This document shows positions 33,045 to 37,345 of a stretch of DNA of 37,345 nt, piece after piece. A program made the translations under genes and the position numbers. A model generated the notes under the pieces. That model searched no databases. It saw nothing but the letters and a program-made list of their open reading frames with translations, and was not told where the DNA came from. Each line of letters opens with the position of its first letter. The stretch's first letter is position 1. Origin of the DNA: JAISFI01 sp031553775 (GTDB lineage: Bacteria; Bacteroidota; Bacteroidia; Bacteroidales; Azobacteroidaceae); NCBI GenBank assembly GCA_031553775.1, contig JAVBLA010000043.1:1-37345 (forward strand), read 5' to 3'.

Positions 33045-33177
33045 CACCAACTCGCGTTCTGCTGCCAGCGGGCAGTGAAGCGGTATCATCACCGTCTGTC
33101 CACCGCTCCACCTTCGGCATCGGCGGACAGTGAAGCGCACCGCAACCCGCCCGAAAGCAGCTGGCGGCACGTTGGCA
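33045..33177 (+). repeat. attC-like site 7 (closes cassette 7)
   Basis: 133 bp. Left box CACCAAC (33045-33051) is the exact reverse complement of the opening box GTTGGTG. Right box GTTGGCA is at 33171-33177. The head is almost identical to site 2 although the two cassettes carry unrelated genes. It is the last site I can find in the window. Confidence 0.88.
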
Positions 33178-33272
33178 GCAATGTGCCGGCTGTGGTAAAA
33201 TTGGTGGGAAACAGACAAGTTACACTACGAAAGAAAATAGATTCCTAATTCATATTTTCACACCTAACTTAA

Positions 33273-33321
33273 TTTGTTTTGCAAAATATGTTGTACATTT
33301 GCATACCATACAGTATGGTAT
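33273..33321 (+). promoter_or_regulatory. Promoter with TetR-type operator
   Basis: TACATTTG (33294-33301) fits the -7 consensus exactly; a TTTG at 33273-33276 is a possible -33 box, although its 17-base spacing is short. Two bases after the -7 box is a perfect palindrome, arms ATACCATAC (33303-33311) and GTATGGTAT (33313-33321) around one central base. It covers the expected transcription start. The TetR-family regulator encoded two genes on is the obvious candidate to bind it. Confidence 0.65.
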
Positions 33322-33336
33322 ATACAATGCAACGAT

Positions 33337-33741
33337 ATGAAAATAAATTATTTTAAATTAGGCGCAACAGCCTGCATGTTATTGGGTGCTATGCACCTTA
33401 CCTCTCATCTACTGCAAGGTGGCGTTGATTTTCAAATGGCAGATACATTGACAGCCATGCAAAACACCACTATTCAATTTATGGGCAAACATACGCTATT
33501 GCAATTTTACAATGGTTTTAGTTTGACTATGGGATTTTTATTGATTGCGTTCGGTCTGCAAACATTCATGATTAAGAAGCCCAGCAGTCAGATTGCCGCA
33601 GTAAATAGTGTCATTACCACTGTTTTATTCTTTTTATGTGTAAAATATTTCCACTTTTTAGCTTCTGCATTTATATTTACAGCATGCGTCTGTTTTATCG
33701 TTTCATTTATTAAAATTCGGAAAGATGAAAAAAGTAACTAA
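33337..33741 (+). CDS. Small four-helix membrane protein, first gene of the TetR operon
   Basis: A 134-residue protein with four predicted membrane helices, the first at about residues 8-26 (LGATACMLLGAMHLTSHLL) and the others near 55-75, 85-105 and 108-126. It resembles small membrane proteins of unknown function found beside TetR regulators (LIC_13387-like). The frame extends 21 codons upstream, but that part would be read across the operator and before a likely transcription start, so the ATG at 33337 is preferred. It overlaps the regulator gene by 17 bp. Confidence 0.75.
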   Translation: MKINYFKLGATACMLLGAMHLTSHLLQGGVDFQMADTLTAMQNTTIQFMGKHTLLQFYNGFSLTMGFLLIAFGLQTFMIKKPSSQIAAVNSVITTVLFFLCVKYFHFLASAFIFTACVCFIVSFIKIRKDEKSN

Positions 33742-34252
33742 ATCCAATTGGTTCGAAGAAGGATTCCACGTTTTGGAAACCGAAGGTTTTTCCAAAATCA
33801 CGATTGACAACCTTTGTGAGCGACTTCAAGTAACAAAAGGCTCTTTCTACCACCATTTCGGCAATATGGACGGTTATGTGTCGGCACTCATGGATTATTG
33901 GTTAGAAGCAAATACCCTTTCCATTGTCCGAAAAATAGACAGTGTAAAAGAACCAAATACCAGGAAGAAATGGCTCAATAAAATGGTATTAGACCGTTCG
34001 TTGAAGCTGGAACAAATTATACGGGCATGGGGACATTCCAATACATTGGTAAAAAAACAAGTGCAAAAAGTCGATGAAATCCGATTGGATTGCCTTGTTG
34101 AAATGCAAGTACAAGAAGGAAAACCACGTGCAATAGCCAATGATAATGCCAAATTTTCTTATGCCGCACTTATCGGCTTGCAGGAACTTTTTCCCGATAT
34201 GTCGAAAAAAGAAAAAGCACGCTTACAACAAATTTATACCGATAACTTTTAA
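33725..34252 (+). CDS. TetR/AcrR-family transcriptional regulator
   Basis: A 175-residue regulator. The N-terminal helix-turn-helix is clear: GFHVLETEGFSKITIDNLCE, then LQVTKGSFYHHFGNMDGYVS, the recognition helix of this family. The C-terminal helical domain would bind a ligand and mediate dimerisation. The 19-bp palindrome at 33303-33321 in front of the operon is the likely operator, so the protein probably represses its own operon. The ligand is unknown. The gene overlaps the one upstream, and the next starts 12 bp after its stop. Confidence 0.92.
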   Translation: MKKVTKSNWFEEGFHVLETEGFSKITIDNLCERLQVTKGSFYHHFGNMDGYVSALMDYWLEANTLSIVRKIDSVKEPNTRKKWLNKMVLDRSLKLEQIIRAWGHSNTLVKKQVQKVDEIRLDCLVEMQVQEGKPRAIANDNAKFSYAALIGLQELFPDMSKKEKARLQQIYTDNF

Positions 34253-34264
34253 AACCTAACATCT

Positions 34265-34657
34265 ATGAACTATTACTTCATTGCCGCAGGAATTTTCCTA
34301 TTCATCTCGTTTCTTATTCATGTAGTAGCAGGCAACAAAGAATACGCGGAATTAAAACCGCAAAATCACAACATACAATCTGATCGTTTGCATGGAATCT
34401 GGCTCATGGGACGTAGCTGTTTTCAAATGGCAAGTGCCGACCTGTTGCTCACAGCTATATTTATTTTCCTTATGGGAATTAATCTTATACCTTACAATTT
34501 CTATCTTTCGCTTTTCATTGCTTTACTTTATTTAGGCTACCTTATATTTTGGGTGCTAACATTATTTGTTTCAAAAGCCAAATGCACCAATTATTTGAAG
34601 CAAGGGCAATGGATGTTGTTTTTAATCGCTTTTATTCTTATTGTATTGGGAATATGA
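34265..34657 (+). CDS. Four-helix membrane protein of the TetR operon
   Basis: A 130-residue protein with four membrane helices (about 3-22, 55-75, 79-100 and 110-129) and a polar loop between the first two (NKEYAELKPQNHNIQSDRLH). I do not recognise a characterised family. Its stop overlaps the next start as ATGA, so the two are translated together. With the other membrane protein of the operon it may serve a membrane-stress or efflux-related role under TetR control; this is a guess from context. Confidence 0.75.
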   Translation: MNYYFIAAGIFLFISFLIHVVAGNKEYAELKPQNHNIQSDRLHGIWLMGRSCFQMASADLLLTAIFIFLMGINLIPYNFYLSLFIALLYLGYLIFWVLTLFVSKAKCTNYLKQGQWMLFLIAFILIVLGI

Positions 34658-35172
34658 AAATAAAAAAAGTAAAAATTGACAACGCCGATTTGATAGCAAA
34701 CTATCTTCCGCAAAATTATGTTGATTCATTTGAGTGTGTTTTTAATACTGATAGTGAAATTTCGGCAGATGATATAATGATTGCTTTTTGGACAAAAAAT
34801 CCGAAATGGATAGACCGGCTTTTCGAACTACGTGACTGGATTGTAAAACCTTTCGGCATTCAATCGGGAAGCGATAGAAATGTAAGTTTGTTTGAAAATG
34901 CAATAAAAAATAAGGGTAGCTACAGATTCATTGAAACCATAGCTAAATCAGACAATGAGACAGTTATCAGCGCAAATGACAAACATTTGAAGATGTATTT
35001 CTCGGTTAAAACAACGAAAATAATCAACGGGCAACAAAAGCTCTCGGTATCTACGCTTGTTCATTTTCATAATTTGTTAGGAAGGGCTTATTTCATTGTT
35101 ATTTACCCATTCCATCATTTCATTGTCCCAAGTATGATGAAATATTCAATGAAAAGGCTACTTCTAAATTGA
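34654..35172 (+). CDS. DUF2867-like protein of the TetR operon
   Basis: A 172-residue protein that resembles the DUF2867 family, which often follows an NAD-binding epimerase domain or TetR-linked membrane genes. Visible features are an N-terminal basic strand (MKIKKVKIDNAD), FWTKNPKWIDRLFELRDWIV, a core of strands (YFSVKTTKI, LSVSTLVHFHNLLGRAYFIV) and a C-terminal amphipathic end. The start overlapping the previous stop (ATGA at 34654) is chosen over the in-frame codon at 34549, which would lie deep inside the upstream gene. It is the last gene of the operon. Confidence 0.72.
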   Translation: MKIKKVKIDNADLIANYLPQNYVDSFECVFNTDSEISADDIMIAFWTKNPKWIDRLFELRDWIVKPFGIQSGSDRNVSLFENAIKNKGSYRFIETIAKSDNETVISANDKHLKMYFSVKTTKIINGQQKLSVSTLVHFHNLLGRAYFIVIYPFHHFIVPSMMKYSMKRLLLN

Positions 35173-35232
35173 AATACAAACCATTGATTTGTAACAGACT
35201 CATATTATTGAAAAATCAAAATAATCAAACAA

Positions 35233-36012
35233 ATGACAACAACTCGCAATTATCAAGGAAAAGACGTGGATATGCTTACCGCAGTCGCCACCATTATCGA
35301 AAATGCCATTGCCAACCAAGATTTTTTGGCAAACAAGCGCAGCACTTGGCAGCCGCCCTATTTCGATACCATCAAAACACGTATAGACAACGCATTTCGT
35401 CAATTTTTGGGTATTGACAGCGCATCCGAACAACGCCGAGCTACACAAACTGTCACGCAAATCCAAACCCAATCCCTTACCGACTTGGCAGAACTCAAAA
35501 TCCAAATCGAAGAAGATTTCAAAACCGACAAAAAACGCCGCAATGAAATTCTTAAAGAATTGGGCTATACTGATTTTTATAAACAGGCTCAATCCAAAGA
35601 CCAAGAGGGATTAATACAAATGCTCTTCCGTTATCGTACTAACCTTACCGCCGAACTGAGCAACGAAATAATGACTAAAGGCACCGACTCTCAAACACTT
35701 TCACGCCTTTCATCATACGCTGACCAACTGTCATCAGCCAATATCACGCAGGAAACCCTCAAAGGCAACCGCAAACTTGTTACCGAAGAAGCCATCCGCG
35801 AGTTCAACGTCATTTACGACGAAGTAATAAGCATTGCTAAAATAGCCCACAACTTCTTCAAAGGCGAGCCTAACCGGCAAGCCGAATTTTCGTATAGTAA
35901 AATTTGCAACAAGCTCAATGCCGCTGCTCGCACCACAAAAAGAAGAACCGCAAGAATAACAAAATGTAAGGAAACAAGCCACCCGAACCACAAAACAAGG
36001 GACTATCCATAA
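35233..36012 (+). CDS. Helical protein of unknown function, 3' end altered next to an IS
   Basis: A 259-residue, strongly helical protein with a charged coiled-coil-like middle (residues about 80-120) and a polar C-terminal part. I recognise no domain. The last residues (RDYP) and stop fall in the left end of the IS element. A shift of one base near 35929 would instead end the protein at a TAA at 35957, after a run reading APQKEEPQE. That looks more natural than the basic tail present now. The native end has therefore probably been lost to a frameshift, or replaced by IS insertion. Its codons are richer in C than those of the cassette genes. Confidence 0.6.
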   Translation: MTTTRNYQGKDVDMLTAVATIIENAIANQDFLANKRSTWQPPYFDTIKTRIDNAFRQFLGIDSASEQRRATQTVTQIQTQSLTDLAELKIQIEEDFKTDKKRRNEILKELGYTDFYKQAQSKDQEGLIQMLFRYRTNLTAELSNEIMTKGTDSQTLSRLSSYADQLSSANITQETLKGNRKLVTEEAIREFNVIYDEVISIAKIAHNFFKGEPNRQAEFSYSKICNKLNAAARTTKRRTARITKCKETSHPNHKTRDYP

Positions 36013-36026
36013 AATTGTGTAAATAG

Positions 36027-36060
36027 AAAACTACGGGAACAAAAACTCGTAGTTTTTTTT
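36027..36060 (+). terminator. Terminator-like hairpin at the IS left end
   Basis: AAAACTACG (36027-36035) pairs with CGTAGTTTT (36048-36056) and is followed by a T-run. It lies between the left inverted repeat and the transposase gene and would block transcription entering from the flank, a common way to limit transposase expression. Confidence 0.65.
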
Positions 36061-36068
36061 ATTTATAA

Positions 36069-36076
36069 TAACTTTG
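36069..36076 (+). promoter_or_regulatory. Candidate transposase -7 element
   Basis: TAACTTTG fits TAnnTTTG, 14 bp before the transposase ATG. No -33 box is evident, as a T-run occupies that place. Confidence 0.4.
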
Positions 36077-36090
36077 TAGAAATTAGATTT

Positions 36091-37296
36091 ATGGATATTC
36101 CGAAAGAATTTTTGAGTAAAGAGTTCCTGTCCCAGTTTAAGACAGGCGATGATGTGACAGCTTTCATGAAAGAGCTTCATGCCCGGGTTTATGAACAGAT
36201 GCTGGAAGGTGAGATGGATAATCACCTTGGTTATGAAAAGCATTCCAGTAAAGGCGATAACACAGGTAACTCCCGTAATGGCAGTTATAAGAAACAAATC
36301 CAGACTGAAATGGGCGAATCCATCATCCAGGTTCCCCGAGATCGGGAAGGTGATTTTGAACCTGTTGCAGTCCCTAAACATCAAACACGTGGTTTGTCCA
36401 TTGAGCGGCTTGTCATCTCGTTATATGCCAAAGGGATGAGTGTTTCAGACATTGAAGCTGAAATGCAGGAAATTTATGGTATCAGCCTCTCTACCTCAGC
36501 CATCTCCCTTATTACCAATAAAGTCACCCAGGCCGCCATAGAATGGCAAAACAGGCCTTTGGAAAGCCTCTATCTGATAGTTTGGATGGATGGTATCGTT
36601 TTTAAGGTCAGGGAGAATGGGAAAGTAATCAACAAGACTGTTTATTTATGCGTTGGTCTCAATAAAGAAGGCTTAAAAGAGGTGTTGGGAATGTGGATTG
36701 GCAAAACTGAGAGCGCATCCTTCTGGATGGGTGTTTTGACTGATTTGAAAGCCCGTGGAGTGGAAGATATCCTGGTTACCGTAACCGATAACCTGAACGG
36801 ATTTACCGATACCATTAAGAGTGTATTCCCTGAATCGACCACTCAAATCTGTGTGGTACATCAAATCCGCAACTCCTGCCGTTATGTGGTTTGGAAAGAA
36901 AAAAAGGAGTTTTCTGCAGATTTAAAAAACATCTATAATGCACCTACCAGGGAAGCTGCCAAAATGGAACTTGATCTTTTTGAGCAAAAATGGGGGAGTA
37001 AATACCCTTATGCCATCCGTTCATGGAGAAACAACTGGGAGGATCTGACTTCTTTTTTTGATTTTCCCGTGGAAATCAGAAAAATTATCTATACCACCAA
37101 TCTGATTGAAAATCTCAATGGGAAAATCAGGAAATACACCAAAAACAAACTCTCTTTCCCCAATGATGATGCACTGAAAAAGTCTGTTTATCTGGCTATT
37201 AATGAAATCGAAAAGAAATGGTATCAGCCCATTTGGAACTGGGGAATGATTTTTAATCAGTTTTTGACTATCTTTGAAAACAGAATCCAGGTATAA
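36091..37296 (+). CDS. IS256-family (Mutator-type) transposase
   Basis: A 401-residue DDE transposase. The N-terminal region has the YEKHSSKGDNTGNSRNGSYK segment typical of the family, then VPRDREGDFEPVAVPKHQ. The catalytic acids lie in IVWMDGIVFKV (first Asp), VTVTDNLNGF (second Asp) and TTNLIENLNGKIRK (Glu). ICVVHQIRNSCRYV is the conserved motif between the second Asp and the Glu. The length is normal and there is no internal stop, so it should be functional. It moves the element by cut-out-circle or copy-paste transposition. It is the only gene of the IS. Confidence 0.95.
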   Translation: MDIPKEFLSKEFLSQFKTGDDVTAFMKELHARVYEQMLEGEMDNHLGYEKHSSKGDNTGNSRNGSYKKQIQTEMGESIIQVPRDREGDFEPVAVPKHQTRGLSIERLVISLYAKGMSVSDIEAEMQEIYGISLSTSAISLITNKVTQAAIEWQNRPLESLYLIVWMDGIVFKVRENGKVINKTVYLCVGLNKEGLKEVLGMWIGKTESASFWMGVLTDLKARGVEDILVTVTDNLNGFTDTIKSVFPESTTQICVVHQIRNSCRYVVWKEKKEFSADLKNIYNAPTREAAKMELDLFEQKWGSKYPYAIRSWRNNWEDLTSFFDFPVEIRKIIYTTNLIENLNGKIRKYTKNKLSFPNDDALKKSVYLAINEIEKKWYQPIWNWGMIFNQFLTIFENRIQV

Positions 37297-37345
37297 ACCT
37301 GGATCCCGTAGTTTTCTATTTACACAAAATTTTGGACAGTGTCTT

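Larger units (their letters stand above)
20438..33177 (+). mobile_element. Integron-like cassette array: integrase, candidate attI and seven attC-bounded cassettes
   Basis: A tyrosine recombinase is followed by a candidate attI and seven related 133-136 bp sites. Cassettes, cut between G and TT, are C1 21644-23779, C2 23780-24792, C3 24793-25484, C4 25485-27792, C5 27793-28810, C6 28811-32231 and C7 32232-33171. Left boxes compared with the reverse complement of the cassette's own opening box match 7/7 in C2 (GTTGGTG/CACCAAC), C3 (GTTGGGC/GCCCAAC), C5 (GTTAGCT/AGCTAAC) and C7 (GTTGGTG/CACCAAC). They match 6/7 in C1 and C6 and 5/7 in C4. All genes point the same way. The sites are GC-rich inside AT-rich cassettes. 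No attC was found after 33177. Confidence 0.85.
36001..37341 (+). mobile_element. IS256-family insertion sequence
   Basis: A roughly 1.34-kb element with one transposase gene. The inverted repeats share a perfect 24-bp core, TTGTGTAAATAGAAAACTAC plus GGGA at 36015-36038 and its reverse complement at 37304-37327. A less perfect outer part begins near ACTATCC (36002) and ends near GGACAGT (37340). IS256 elements make 8-9 bp target duplications; the right-hand copy would lie past the window end, so this could not be checked. Confidence 0.88.

Noticed and set aside
23652..33177. The seven repeats as a CRISPR array or as MITE/REP elements
   Set aside because: Spacing is 0.7-3.4 kb with genes between, so not CRISPR. 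MITEs or REPs would not show left boxes that complement the opening box of the same cassette.

Overview
The window looks like chromosome of a Bacteroidales-type Bacteroidota. Evidence: a TonB-dependent receptor with a carboxypeptidase-like N-terminal domain, two C-termini resembling type IX secretion sorting domains, LpxK/KdsC envelope genes, few Shine-Dalgarno sites, and several promoters with the Bacteroidetes -7 element TAnnTTTG. I cannot name a genus.

Region 1 (1-20280) is ordinary core genome. After the 3' end of a secreted-protein gene and a repeat-rich gap (590-931), a long minus-strand run reads metH, an Omp85-like barrel, sppA, lpxK, a purine nucleoside phosphorylase, thiL, an EamA permease, dinB and a TonB-dependent receptor. 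From 15531 a plus-strand run carries kdsC, a tyrosine-type phosphatase, an M23 endopeptidase, dxr and rseP, closed by a strong terminator at 20239-20277. Many gaps here hold tandem 7-bp repeats whose sequence differs from gap to gap.

Region 2 (about 20335-33177) is the main discovery: an integron-like cassette array. A tyrosine recombinase (20438-21541) is followed by a candidate attI (GTTGGGC at 21643) and seven GC-rich repeats of 133-136 bp. Each begins with a seven-base box ending in AAC and ends with a box starting GTT, as attC sites do. The left box of a repeat is the exact reverse complement of the right box that opened the same cassette in four cassettes (2, 3, 5, 7). It matches at 6 of 7 positions in cassettes 1 and 6 and at 5 of 7 in cassette 4. 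That is the signature left by excision and integration through cassette circles. The recombinase has no obvious IntI-specific insertion and points the same way as its cassettes, so this may be a Bacteroidota integron built on a non-canonical integrase.

Cassette cargo leans towards conflict functions: a frameshifted PD-(D/E)XK nuclease with a secreted partner (C1), an Mrr-like nuclease (C2), a GNAT acetyltransferase (C3), an RloA/RloB (AbiL-like) pair (C4), an Imm26-like protein whose C-terminus is encoded by its own attC (C5), a second Mrr-type nuclease plus a surface leucine-rich-repeat protein (C6), and a TPR lipoprotein (C7).

Region 3 (33178-37345) holds a TetR-regulated four-gene membrane-protein operon with a perfect 19-bp operator, a helical protein of unknown function, and a nearly complete IS256-family element that abuts it and ends at the window edge. 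No attC was found after 33177, so this block is either the last, open cassette or flanking DNA.
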